DNA of 64,000 nucleotides from the NCBI RefSeq assembly GCF_964204645.1, contig NC_134035.1, forward strand, positions 12,071,951 through 12,135,950, read 5' to 3'. The position numbers and the translations under genes were made by a program. The notes under the pieces are model-generated. The model made no database searches, was not told the origin of the DNA, and worked only from the letters and a program-made list of their open reading frames with translations. Every line of letters starts with the position of its first letter. Position 1 is the first letter of the stretch. Of the stretch, positions 9,486 to 23,024 are shown piece after piece. The stretch is from Tubulanus polymorphus (Eukaryota; Nemertea; Palaeonemertea; Tubulaniformes; Tubulanidae).

Positions 9486-11790
9486 GATAACTTGACAACT
9501 ATTTAGTGTAGTTATTCATTTTAGTGACAATTATTCAGTGCAGCTTGCAGTACTTCTGAACTATCACCAACGACTGTTAACGCAATTTGTCTCAATTCTT
9601 CACTCGTAATGCAATTTTTCTCGATTATAAATCTATCCATTGAAATATTGTATAAACAAACTGGAAAATCCTTGAAAAAATGCAGCGAAATGAGCTCTTT
9701 CTCCTCCTAAACCTGGACCCGCCCCTGCACAACTGGCTATACAATATCGCAAGCTCACTTGATATACGATGATCTCTTTCGCGTGCAACTCAATCGCAGT
9801 CAGCTGTTAGCTATTTCATTTTCGAAGCAACTCCAAATGAAGTGACGTATTAACTTTCTGTATTCCTATATTTCTTCGTCTATTGTAACACAAAAGAGAA
9901 AATCGCTTTTGTTCGGGATTCGTGGACTGTGGAATTTACAGCTTGAAAAAAAAACGAATTTACTTTGAGAGACTAAGTAATGACTAACGAAGAAAATACA
10001 ATTGATTATTTAAACTCCTACATATATTCATGTTATCAATTAATTGAATAAGTTTTAAGAGAACGTGCTCTTGATTCATTAGCGGTTAGAACGATTCATA
10101 TGTCCGCTAGCCAGGTCGAGCGTCCTGGAGCAATGCCACTCTAATTGGAGCTTGGAGTAATTTAATGATAGTATAGATGCAAATAATAATAATATAATAT
10201 ATTCATTTCCACTAAATATTACAATATATCCTTATACATTATAAAAATGAAGTTAAGTGAAATATTCTAATATTAAGCAGGGGAGACTGATTATTGAAAT
10301 GGCTAAATGTTCATATTATTCACTGAATAGATATCAAATGGTCTTGATTGATTTAGTAATGATGAGGATGGTTCATCGGTGCTGGAGCAATGCATCATCG
10401 ACATCAAAATGTGAAGGTGAACCAGTACTCCCAAGAACATTGATATTTACAAATATTAGTGCGCAGCCTGCCAGCGTATGAAATACAGTAGTATTGAATA
10501 TTCGTACCTTTGTATTTACAACAACGAATTTTTGTTTAATTTCATTCGATAACTGGCTTTATATATGAATGATTAAACCAGATCGGGTCGACATATGCTG
10601 CCCGAATATCGACAAGCGATAGCTCAATCGCCAGTTTGTTTAAAATCAAGTATTGAAGCAAAAATTCACGAGTCTCGATTTCATAAAATTCGCCGGTTCC
10701 AGATGGGATACGTTGAGATGAGCGTATTTATACTAAATATAAATCCCAGCGTTATGAAAGTATCTGAAACTGGATTCAGAGATTTAAGCGTGAATCCGGT
10801 TTTGTGAACACGGATCCTGCGGCTAGTTTGATTCATTAATCGGTTAAGATCGGTAGGCTAACCGAAATTTCCAATTATGTACTTCTGATCACACGACTTC
10901 TTCGATTTCCGATTTCAAAACCAAACCCCCTGTTTCGCTCACGGCAGGTTTCTTGGGTTTACAAGGGACACCATATCAAAACAAATCAAACGAGATCTAC
11001 CATCCGAATAGAACATGGTCAATCCCTATCTTGAGATAAAAATGATCTGTAGGCTAGGTATCTGACCCAAGATGAACATGATTGGTTTTGTGAACCTTGG
11101 CTATTTCCACATCGGCCAAACTACATTTACTGCAAGAGCTATTAGAAAATCGTGATATTGCGGTTGATATTTGGGGTCCTAAGCCTAGTAAACCCTATAG
11201 TGCATCTCCATCGTTACAGAGACAATGGTAATAAATTCAAAATGCGGGAACGGGGCGGGGATGAATGCCCATCTCAGTCCTCACTCAAATACTTTTCACG
11301 GCTTATCGTGTTACTTGGTGGTATATAACGACGGATCGCTCAGCCACCTGTCAATATTAATAATATTCTAACAGTACCGTTTTTCCCGGTGAGGACTAAG
11401 ACATATATATTTCTTGGGTAAGAACTGGACTAATCATCATTTTTGACAAAACTTTATTCTGGTAAGGTTCATAATCTTTTTTCTTTAAATTTAAACTTTC
11501 TGCAAATATCGCTTTTGTTTTCAATCTGCTTGATAAAAAGAGTCGACTTTCGTCGTTGTATCTAAAGGACCGATTTCCACAGTTCTAGATTTAGTTATGA
11601 AACATTGAAAATGAACTAGATTTAACTCCATAAATCGAACTTAACCGACAACACTGCTGCGGGATGCGGGTCCTATAGACACCGATCATTTAAGCTAAGA
11701 CTGGACATATTCTAAAGATCTTTGAACAAAGATACGTTTGAATAAAAACCATTAATGATTATTTCAATTTTCTTTTAAATCATTTTCCAG
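9486..11790. other. Intergenic region
   Basis: No coding exon recognised. It contains a TE-end remnant ending CTGGACCCGCCCCTG near 9726, AT-rich DNA at 10170-10260, and a copy of the TGTTTCGCTC repeat family at 10905-11060. Confidence 0.6.
10905..11060 (+). repeat. TGTTTCGCTC-family repeat copy
   Basis: CCTGTTTCGCTCACGGCAGG, ACACCATATCAAAACAAATC and GGTCAATCCCTATCTT occur in the same order as in the copies at 2555 and 27105. Confidence 0.55.
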
Positions 11791-11813
11791 AGACATTTTG
11801 GTTAGGCTGAACT

Positions 11814-13806
11814 ATGGAAGGTCATCATATGGCGATAGTTTGTGTTCTGAGTGTTTTGCTGTTGCGTGGCATAAAAGCCGTGAGTTGAATCTATCTGAAT
11901 TAAGCATTATCCAACGAAACTCAAAGCTATTGTGAATGATTATTTCCTATGTTTAATCCTCTTGCTATATTCTCTGTTCAATGAATTTTGTATATACTAT
12001 AAATTAGACAGATGAAAATACGTTGTTCTGCGATGATAAAAGGATATGCAAGCCGGGGGAGATTTGTCGAGGACCGTTCGGAGAGATGCCAACAGAGAAG
12101 AGGCTAGATGACTACTGCCAGAGTAAGCGTTATCAAACTATTCTTCTCTATAGAATATAAATATTTGCAGAAAAAAATAACCTGAAACGACCGACTTGAT
12201 AAAGAATCACCAGAGAAAAGCGAGGGAGAATATACGTGCTGCTTTGTTCAAGTAATTTGTACTATGCATTTGTACCGTCCTATGCAGCAAATCATATTTG
12301 AAAATAAAGCGTTGATTCGATGCCTCAAAATTCCGTCATAGAAGAAAATGAGTTTCTGAAAATCATTCCATGCATATTTTCTTTCCCTTCATTTTGAAGA
12401 TGGTTTGCCTTTTAGATACTCCTAGTTTAAAAGAAATTTATTACTCAAGAATTAGAAATAAGAGACACGACGTTCCGGACTCAAGTCTCTAGAGACCATC
12501 GTCATGTGTACTTATTATCTATTCTTTAAACTGAAACTTGTTATAGACAGAGTCTCACACTAAAAATATGAAGTCCAAAAAGTTTCCTTAAAGCTGATAA
12601 TCTATTGATTCGACGTTTAGAATATGACCTAATACTTACCTTCAGGGATACTGAGTTACCAAAAATATGAGATATTTAGATTAAACATTCAATAGTGAAG
12701 CAAACTAGGGGTACTTAATAAGATAAAATCCCACTATTTACAGATTAAAAGAATTTAAAAACCAGAATTTATTTATTAAATCTAAAAAAGATTAAAGATT
12801 TAAGATTTTAGATTTAATAAATCAATTCTGGTTTTTAAATTCTTTTAATCTGTAAATAGTGGGATTTTATCTTATTATCCGTTCACCACGTTTGAGTGTG
12901 GTCATCGTTCTAGGGGTACTTGTTAGAGTGTGGCTATTCTACTGTAGGCACTAGGAAATAGAGGATTAACATCGTTTACGGAATTTGAATAGTTTGATTG
13001 AATGATTTTTGCTGATTTGGTTCTGTGTTATAAGTCTATTTATTAATCACGACACACTTTTTCACCAGCGTGATTATCAATGTGTTTGTTTGTTAGTTAA
13101 TCTCTATCATCTTTGCTTCAGCTAAATGTATCGAGTATAATCATCCGTGTAGAACCTATTGGTCGTGTTCTATAAACGCACAATACAACCCTGAATGCCA
13201 CTGTAATGAATTTGTCTGTAGTAGTAAATCGTTTGGTTCGTGTACAGCTCGAGACGCCGGTGTACTCAAACATTTCACAAATGAGTAAGTAATATCAACT
13301 ACATCAAAACGAACATTATGAACATGTGAACGAACTGAAACCTTAACACGTCGGTATCCAGAAAACCTGTTTTTTTTTTCTCAAATTCATTTCCTATTTG
13401 CAATTTTTAACGACTTCTCAAACAGAAAATTAAGAAAGAATATTTTTATCACAATATTCGAATTTTGTATGAGTAAACGAAAAAATTTGATGACTTTATA
13501 GCGACTTTTTAACAGAAAATCATTTCCTACGAATTATTTCTTTTTCGTCGAATTTTCTGCGACTTTTCTTTCCCACGTGGTGACTTTCCACACAAATCTA
13601 ATATTTCTTTTCGGCATTTTTTTTCGCCTACGTTTTTGTGCCTTTTTCAACATACGAATTGTTCTGGAGTTAATGCTTCATTTTCTCTTCGCAGGTGCAG
13701 TATGGTTACGGAAAATTGCAAAAAAGTTAAAGCAGACCCAGCGAAAGAACTTACCGAAATGAGGTGTTCCCATTTCACAGGCCTCAATTCCGTCAAGTAT
13801 ACGTAA
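11814..13806 (+). CDS. Novel secreted cysteine-rich protein (14 Cys), four exons
   Basis: Exons 11814-11879, 12008-12122, 13122-13284 and 13695-13806 (TAA) join in frame with GT-AG introns in phases 0, 1 and 2 and give 151 residues. The first exon begins MEGHHMAIVCVLSVLLL and ends RGIKA, a typical signal peptide with predicted cleavage near residue 22. The mature part has four cysteines in exon 2 (CDDKRIC, PGEIC, DYC), seven in exon 3 (KCIEYNHPC, WSC, PECHC, FVC, GSC) and three in exon 4. No second hydrophobic segment, so it is probably secreted and disulfide-bonded. I do not recognise the family; the short CxC and CxxxxxC spacings are only loosely like protease-inhibitor or EGF-type knots. 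A polypyrimidine tract and AG at 11789-11790 suggest that the first exon starts at 11791 after a 5' UTR intron or trans-splice site. Every exon is too short to stand out as an open frame, so support comes from phase and splice consistency. Confidence 0.72.
12440..12515 (-). repeat. Hairpin repeat fragment in secreted-protein intron
   Basis: On the minus strand it contains a GATGGTCTCTAGAGAC hairpin followed by CCGGAACGTCGTG, similar to the GAAACGTC-bearing repeats elsewhere in the window, but with GGAAC in place of GAAAC. Decayed. Confidence 0.4.
12717..12876. mobile_element. Near-perfect foldback element with 12-bp flanking direct repeats nearby
   Basis: Two arms of 71 bp (starting AATAAGATAAAATCCCAC) are complementary with about one mismatch, separated by an 18-bp AT-rich centre. 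CTAGGGGTACTT precedes it directly at 12705-12716 and recurs at 12910-12921, with 33 bp between the right arm and the second copy. It lies in the second intron of the secreted-protein gene. The low divergence means recent origin or gene conversion. Confidence 0.9.
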
Positions 13807-14929
13807 GATTGATTCGTCTATAAAGATCAATGACTTCAGTGCTTTAAGATGAATAATTGACTTCTATGTAAATTTTCATCGATATCAAAATTGCTTATTG
13901 ATAATATTTCTAACGGACGTGGGAACTAATTATTGTAATAGTAATTACGATATCAACATTCGTTGTTAATTTTTTCTCAACTGGGCTGAACAGTCTATAG
14001 AATAGTGAGTCCTCGGTGCACACGGAGTGGACGACATGTTAAACTCGTGAGATTCGTGCAAATTCAACTGCAGCCAATCAGGTTTCAACAGTAGCTACTT
14101 AACAATGATACATTTACGTTGAATTAATACGTAATCAAAAAACATCCCTCGTCCTTCTATTGTCTTTAGACCTGACAGCGTAACAACCGAGGCCAACATT
14201 CTTCGCCAGGAGGGATTGCTGATGCATCGTTTCAATTGAAACTGGGCCCTAATTCCTGTCGTTGGAGGGTCGTCGAAAACGATCGCAACTCCAGCAAGCG
14301 ACAATGCGTTAGAAGCAATAACGCAAAGGTTACATACAATCATTGACGATCTCTACCCAGTTGGTCCCTAGATCCGGCATTCCGCCTGGCAGCGACAGAC
14401 AACAGCAGCGTACGTAGGTTTATCAAAGAGCAGAGCGTTAATTAGCCACGGCGATTTGTCGAGATATTGACGAAGCGATGATTTACACGAAAAACGTTTT
14501 ACGGATTTAAACAACAACGTATCGACAGGTGCGCGCTGAGACCGACAGGTGCGCGTTAGGATCAAATTTGCTTCAATGAGGTGAAACGAGGCCTCCGCCA
14601 CGTTAAATTTCAGATCACTCATACTCATATTTTGCCTACGTGAAAATTGAAGAAGGAAATGAACCCGTGATGCATAGAATGTCTTATACTGAGACGGAAT
14701 AGTTTGTTACACAGGGCGCCCGCATGCCGTGTTCGCGACAACGCCATCCGGTATCAACTAATCAGCAGAGCCAGACAGTTCAACAGTTCGGCATTTTCAA
14801 TTATTTTCCATAGCGACTCCAGGGTTAGGTACTTAAATTGGATTTTGACCCGAGAGTCATATCAACTGTGGAATTGTACTTGACCCTGGTCCAAATAAAC
14901 CCAGCAACTGTGGAACTGGGGTCAAATGA

Positions 14930-15192
14930 AACATTCGACTGTGGAACTGGAAAATTAGTCAAAATCAGGGGGAGGGGTGTCCAATGAGAAAAAAGGGCAC
15001 TTTTTACGAAACACGACGTACTCCGGATGCTTCTACACAATTTTAGGGGGTGCTTTCGGTCATTTCATTCGTTGAAAAAATATTATAGGTGGAAAACCTT
15101 GGTCAAAAAAATTGTGGGTGACATTTTTGAGGGCACTTCAAAGTTGAGGGAGGGGGTTCCGGACACCCCGACATCCCCTAGATCCGCCCCTG
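14930..15192. mobile_element. Fragment of a GGGGCGGATCCAG-ended DNA element
   Basis: The right end CTAGATCCGCCCCTG matches the right terminal repeat of the complete element at 61863-62165. The left end is diverged or lost. The short open frame inside has no recognisable domain. Confidence 0.5.
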
Positions 15193-15612
15193 CATCCAAT
15201 AGTCAAACCTGAACTGACTCACAACCTCGGTTCACCAAAGCACGGTTCTCTTTAACTATGCCGAATTATTGATCAGTAATTCCAGGGTAATCGCAGGTGT
15301 CGACTTTCCAATAAAAGAGTGATAAATACTATATTTATCGGTTGAACTCTCGTTGGGGGCAAAACGTAAATAGAATATACAACATTCTCAACACAGACGA
15401 CTTAAGCCCAACACATTTATCAAACACCGTGAATGAAAAGCCTATTGATAAATCGATGTCCGATATCTTCAAAACGTTCTTTTCAATCCATTTATTTATT
15501 GCGTCTTTTCACCTGAGATCGTACAAAATCAAGCTACAACATGCAGCAGTTATTCGTTGCATGTGTTCAGAGCTAAGACTCATGAGATGTTTTCAATAAT
15601 GGCAAGTAAAAT

Positions 15613-15665
15613 CGCCTCGGCAGGGATTCGAACCTGATCGCATCGCGAGACTCTGCCACCGTCCG
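15613..15665 (-). pseudogene. tRNA-derived remnant (A and B box)
   Basis: On the minus strand, GTGGCAGAGTC resembles a Pol III A box and GGTTCGAATCC is a perfect B box, about 25 bases downstream. The T stem has mismatches and no matching 5' acceptor strand exists for CCGAGGC, so it is not a functional tRNA. It is either a tRNA relic or the head of a SINE. Confidence 0.4.
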
Positions 15666-16547
15666 TCGCGTGGTACACCGCTGGTTTGAATATCTCTAAA
15701 CTAGAAAATCAACTCGTTTTTCAAACGGCAACTACTAAGTCCCGAGGTACTGGGTGAAAAGAGATAACCGAAGGACCTAGAAATCTTTACAAGATAGCAT
15801 CTTGTCAGTGATGAATTGTAATTTGATTGTAAAGCAGTAATTGCTGTATCTTTAGCTTGACATATTTTCATAGCATATGTTTCTAGTTAATACGCGAGTG
15901 TCATATAAACATATCATTCGATACGATTCCTACATCTCAATATTTTGACAGCTAATTTCGTGTTTAACGTCGCAATAAAGACAGCAATGCGGCTTCTGTT
16001 TTGAGCATGACGAATAGCTTTAACGGATAAATTCACATCAAGTGAAATGAAAGCCTGTCACTTGGAAAATGCGATCTTGTCACGTACACGCAGTAACGCG
16101 ATTTGTCTGCGTCCTTCCGCTTATAGTTCAAGACGAAAAAAAGAAAATGGACTTGAAAATACGACTGGGGACGCGTATAAAGAGTATGAACAGACTAAAA
16201 CGTGAATAAGAGCTGACTGTACAGGTTGAATGGTTTGCGTTTTATTCTGAAAATCCCGTGTAAGACACGTCGGAAATGTCGATGAATAGTTTCTGTCATT
16301 AGTTGAAATTTGCTTGAAGTCTTTTAGAACTATTTTGACGTGTATACTTTTTATTCTAACTCAATAAGGTCAATGAGGATATTTTAGATGGATTTCTGGT
16401 AATGAAATATTTCTTAGTCAATGATATTGTTTAAGTCTATATTCATAATGAGTGAAATCATTCGTACGAATACGTTATAATATGACCGATTGTCGGGAAC
16501 CAGTGAATACGGTAAGGAAGTCATTTCAGATTAAAATGTTCAAAGTT

Positions 16548-16691
16548 CAGGGGCCGGTTGCGTAGTCATGGCTTAGACTTAGGACCAGTCTAAGACCAAC
16601 TTAGTTCTATAGCCAATCTAACAACTTAAGACCAGTTTTAAGATTTAAGACCACTTTTGGACTTAACTCACGACTGTGCAACTGGCCCCAG
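16548..16691. mobile_element. MITE with GGGGCCGGTTGC ends
   Basis: 144 bp with ends CAGGGGCCGGTTGCGTAGTC and, reversed, CTGGGGCCAGTTGCACAGTC. The interior carries repeated CTAAGACCA/TTAAGACCA words. This is the best complete copy of a family also seen at 18361-18713, 38211-38351, 44085-44165, 45338-45462 and 49847-49937. Confidence 0.85.
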
Positions 16692-18360
16692 AAGAAAATC
16701 TAAGCCGCGTCACGTGGAACATCTTACTATTGGACAAACTGATAAAGTGTAAATCGGTTGATTTTCTCATTTTTAACAGTTCCTTATACGGTTCTTCGTT
16801 TACAGATATATCCGGGCATTTCGGAGGCCTATCCGGAGAATTCGTATATACATTTCATGTTTAGCTGGCCGTTAACATAAACGGCTGGATGACAAATAAA
16901 TCTGTATTTGTGCAAATACGCGCTGATGACGGTAAATAATTGATAAGGTATAATCCATTATATACTCATAATAATTAATCTGCATCAAACGATTTATTAT
17001 TGACACGAGGAGAAAGTGTTTGCATTGGTGTTTGAAGTGAGTTGTGATACATGTAACAGGCACTGCTACTCGTGTCGTGCGCACCACTGCTGAGCGAGTC
17101 ACCTTCCACAAACTACCACCACCGCAGTTGGGTTCGCTTTTATGAACCTGCTTTCGCAACGTTTCAGGCGCATCGTCGTTTAAAGAATGTCGAATATCCT
17201 GAAAAACATTCGAACAAAAGAGAACGAATTAAAGCGTAAACATTCGCCAATCGAGTCGCCGAGAAGAGAAAGAATATTCTGTAGTGTTGGGTTACCCCAG
17301 AGACACAGAGAAACTAAAACATATTTTCCGGTTTATAAGGATATAGTATTTCATAGTTTTCTGTACAGAGTCATGTAATATTCATAGACCGTGTAATAAA
17401 TGTCTTTTAGCGTGTATACGATTAGACATATCTCTTTCTTATACAATATCAGATTTACTACGAAAAAATACGTAATGTTTAGATGCAAGTTATGTAAGTT
17501 AATTTGTATAGACGGCTGAATCAACCATAAGGCACAACGTGTAAATCTGATCGGAATGAAACAAACTTCCGACTGAATTATTATTTACCTCAGCTGAAGT
17601 ACCTTAAAAGATCGAATGAAACTTTCGTTTTCTTATCGCAAAACCTACAATTTGTGTCTATACATTTTCTATAGCTTGATGCGACCGAGCTCAATACCGA
17701 TAAAGGACGGAGACAGAGGCGATTGGATGTTGCACTTAGACACGATGGGTGGAAATTATTACCTTCGTTATTCCATAGATACGATGCTTACAACCCTCAA
17801 AATCTCCTCACAGTCGCTATCTCTACCCCTTCATATAATAGTATATCATTGTTATACCGACATTGAAGTAAATATGAATCATAATCTCTTAAAACAATGA
17901 ATTAATTTACTACAGTAGAATCCTTAAATACGCACAGAAATATGTCAACACTCGACGACCTTTCACTTTCAGAAACCTCGGATTAAAGTCCTCCCGCAAG
18001 TAAAAAAAAAGAAAGATGAAAAATGATTATATCATAGATGTTTCAGCTCGGTAGATCGCGATAGAGCTGCTTCAGTCGTCGCTGCAGCCCTACGGGTTTC
18101 ACGTTAATAACCGAACTTCAATCGGTCTCAGTAACAGTCACCGATGCAGTGCGCTACATACATGCGAAAGGTAGAATTTTTTTCTTGTCGGTAAGATAAT
18201 ATCAGACGAGTGCCGAGTCGGAAAAATACGGCGATGACTTTTGAGAGAGGAAGATAGAGGAAACGAGATGGAGAAAGGGAGAGGGGGATAGTTGGAGGGA
18301 GGAGATCATTTGATCTATTTTCTTAGTTTTAGTTTATACGAGTTCGAAAATATAAGCTCC
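16692..18360. other. Intergenic region
   Basis: No gene recognised. Short open frames are scattered on both strands with no domain. The purine-rich run GAGAGAGGAAGATAGAGG lies at about 18242-18300. Confidence 0.55.
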
Positions 18361-20280
<1,920 letters not shown>

Positions 20281-20285
20281 AATTT

Positions 20286-20607
20286 TAAGGATCAATAAAG
20301 TTATTTTGGATTTGAATATCGATGATTGAATTGAATTGTCCGGTAACCAGTCTAGCGCCGATATATTGATGACGTAGTGCACATCTTCGCAAAATAATCA
20401 TCAAAACAATCCAACAAAAATTTATCAGAAATAAATTAAGAGTTATTTGATGATGAAATAAACGCCAACATCCACAATTGTAACTGTTATTTGATGACGC
20501 AGTGAACATCGACTTACATAGAACCCCTTATGAAACGCAAAATACTAGGTATCAATGTATGTGAATATTATTGAAACGGTTTTTACGGCGTCAAAAACAT
20601 TTTAGAT
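20286..20607 (-). repeat. Dispersed repeat, GACGCCGTAAA family
   Basis: Contains, in reverse, GACGCCGTAAAAACCGT, GTGCACTACGTCATCAATAT and AAAATAACTTTATTGATCC. The same modules recur at 33499-33640 and 51150-51475 on +, and partly at 43430-43605 on -. The shared end with AATAAAGTT hints at a retroposon 3' end; class unknown. Confidence 0.7.
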
Positions 20608-22236
20608 ATATTAACAGTGGAGAATAAAATAGGGTAATTAATTAGCGAGATTTGTGTGATACAAACTATATTAGAGGTTACATTCATGGAAAAAACGGTT
20701 ACTTATGAACAACCTATAAATGATTAGCTAATAAAAAATTTCAGACTCTTTTTGTTACGCAGATAGGATTATACTATCGACCTTTTTGCGTAATTGATTA
20801 TTATACAGAACGTTTCTTGCCTAGTCGTGGTTAATCTCTTGGAAACCCGCAACCGAGGATCTTCCGACGTAACATTTTCATTCTTCGTGTGGAATTTCAT
20901 ATTATTCCACATCACGAACATTGTGTTTTTAAGCCATCTTTGCTGAGATCGGAAACTTCCTGTATAACATTGCTAATAGCGAAGCATTTTGCGGTTCACA
21001 AAATTGATTCGGCAATTGATTTCATGCCACGAATAATTCTTTTTAGATAATCGTCCGATGTCGATATAGAATGGGACGTTTTTATATTCGCGTGTTCATC
21101 GGCTAAAAAAATCCGTCGTTAGCCCCTCGGGAAAAAAATTCGAGGACAAATCGGCCTTCTTTATCGATGTAAAGATTAGCGGGCAGTTTTAACGACCGGT
21201 CTATCTCGGGGTGATTTCTTCACGCCAGCATACAAGTACACGACGATGTTCGTTTTGCGCATGATTCGACTGACGAACCTGTTTCTTTTTCTTCAACGCG
21301 GAAAATAAATCTGTTACGCGTTCAATCCCCGCGCGTCTGAAAATCTCTATTCAAATAACGCGTAATGATTATTCATCAAACTATTCACGGAACGAATCTC
21401 TCATCGTCCTCCGCCGTATTGAAATTATATCGTATTACAAACACGACATAGACCGCAGACAACTCAGATACAATTCTATACCTGCTCATTGAAAGGAAGA
21501 ACAGATTACTACTTTTTGGCTCCCGACGGAAGATTAGTGATAATGTTGGCATCGAATGGTATCTGAAACTTTCAGCAAACAACGAGTGAGAGTTTTTTTT
21601 TGGAAATATTGCTGATTTTGCTGATGCTGATTTTGATTTGTCCGAGGGGAATAGGCAGGTATTGATTTTGTCGCTGTGGCAAGCGGTCAATGCTGAACTC
21701 AATAGGGAAGAGAGTTTATTACTTATAAATTACTGACAAATTACAAACAAGTTATTAACAAGTGATTTATCAATTTATGAATTCAGTAGTAACTTTATTC
21801 TGGGCCTCAACACACTCGTAAACTCTTATCCATATTAAATCTAATTTCATCTATAGCTTAACGATAATCATTTTCAGCTTCATGATTTTCACCAAGTGCT
21901 TCGTAAAAAAGGAAATGCTGATGTTGAAAATACACTGAAGTGTGAGATAGAATACGATATGATTAGCGAACCTTTCCAAATCTACGAAATAATAGAAATT
22001 GTGGTTGAATAGTCATTCAATTCCGCCATCCTAAGCCAAAACAAGACAAATTGAAAGAAGGGGGATTTTCACTGGGGAATTTTTACCCAGGGAATGTTTA
22101 CCGGTGGATGGGTTTTTACCTGTTACCCAATGCCTACACGTTTATTGTTTACTCGCGGAGGAGCGGAGTTGTTTTAGGTGTACAAAGCCAATTTTATCCG
22201 GTAGCATGCGGCGGGGCTCTCAATCCTAAATCAATC

Positions 22237-22268
<32 letters not shown>

Positions 22269-22817
22269 TTGATATAAGAAGGTTTGATGATTTAATGCAG
22301 CGACGTCGATTGTAGACATTTACAGTCAGCTGTGTTTACAAACGACGGCCGAGTCTTGTTAGCACTGCTGTGTCTACCACGTGTACAGGTTATGATATTC
22401 ACAATCGCGGGGAAACTAACCATTCAAACTTATTACACTATCATGATAATTCTATCTTAACAATTCAATTTCAATTTTCAATTCAATTGATCTCCATTAA
22501 CTGCACAAATGACACATTTTTTTAGGATCAGAAATGACATGTTTATAAAGATACAATGCAATGCGATGCAATACAGTACGAGAAAATCTGCGAGATGTAT
22601 ATACGTCTAGAAAACTCGCTGAACGTGTGGTTTGAATGTGTGAAACAGAAAGATATTATAAATCTCTTGCGTGGATGGTAGGTCCCTTATCCATACGCCC
22701 TACAACAAGGGTCAAGTCCTCTGAGGTAACGAGGATCAAGTCGTCAGGGTTTATTGAGGGTCAAGTCGTCGGGGTCCTGTCCAGGTTACTGTCGAGTTTT
22801 TGTTTTTGTCGAGTCAG

Positions 22818-23024
22818 ATGAATGAGAAGCTACTGTTGCTGCTATTGGTCGATGCTCTCTCTCTCTCGGTACCGACTGTTTGCGTCGTCGATGTTTCAGA
22901 AGCTTGCGAGAGTAGTCAGTTCGTACGTGAGCCTCGCTGCAGTACCACACAACATCGGCAACAACTCCCATCATCGTCATCGTCATCACTTTCTGTTGTT
23001 AGTTTCGGATTTAACTTGGATTAG
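22818..23024 (+). CDS. Possible short secreted peptide or 5' exon (weak)
   Basis: The frame starting at 22818 reads MNEKLLLLLLVDALSLSVP, a convincing signal-peptide-like run, then a serine-rich stretch ending GFNLD before TAG (68 codons). The serine run comes from a CAT/CGT triplet repeat. A good splice donor GAG|GTAAGG follows at about 23068, so this could instead be a noncoding first exon. No family, no partner exon found. Probably chance, listed because the N terminus is unusual. Confidence 0.15.
   Translation: MNEKLLLLLLVDALSLSVPTVCVVDVSEACESSQFVREPRCSTTQHRQQLPSSSSSSLSVVSFGFNLD

Larger units (their letters stand above)
13807..16547. other. Intergenic region after the secreted-protein gene
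   Basis: No gene recognised. 14095-14628 has two same-frame minus-strand open stretches broken by stops, with no domain. 14820-14950 has repeats of ACTGTGGAACTGG. A TE-end remnant CTAGATCCGCCCCTG ends at 15192. A tRNA-like Pol III box pair is at 15613-15665. Confidence 0.5.

Noticed and set aside
14095-14628. Two same-frame minus-strand open stretches
   Set aside because: Interrupted by stops, no domain, unclear start.
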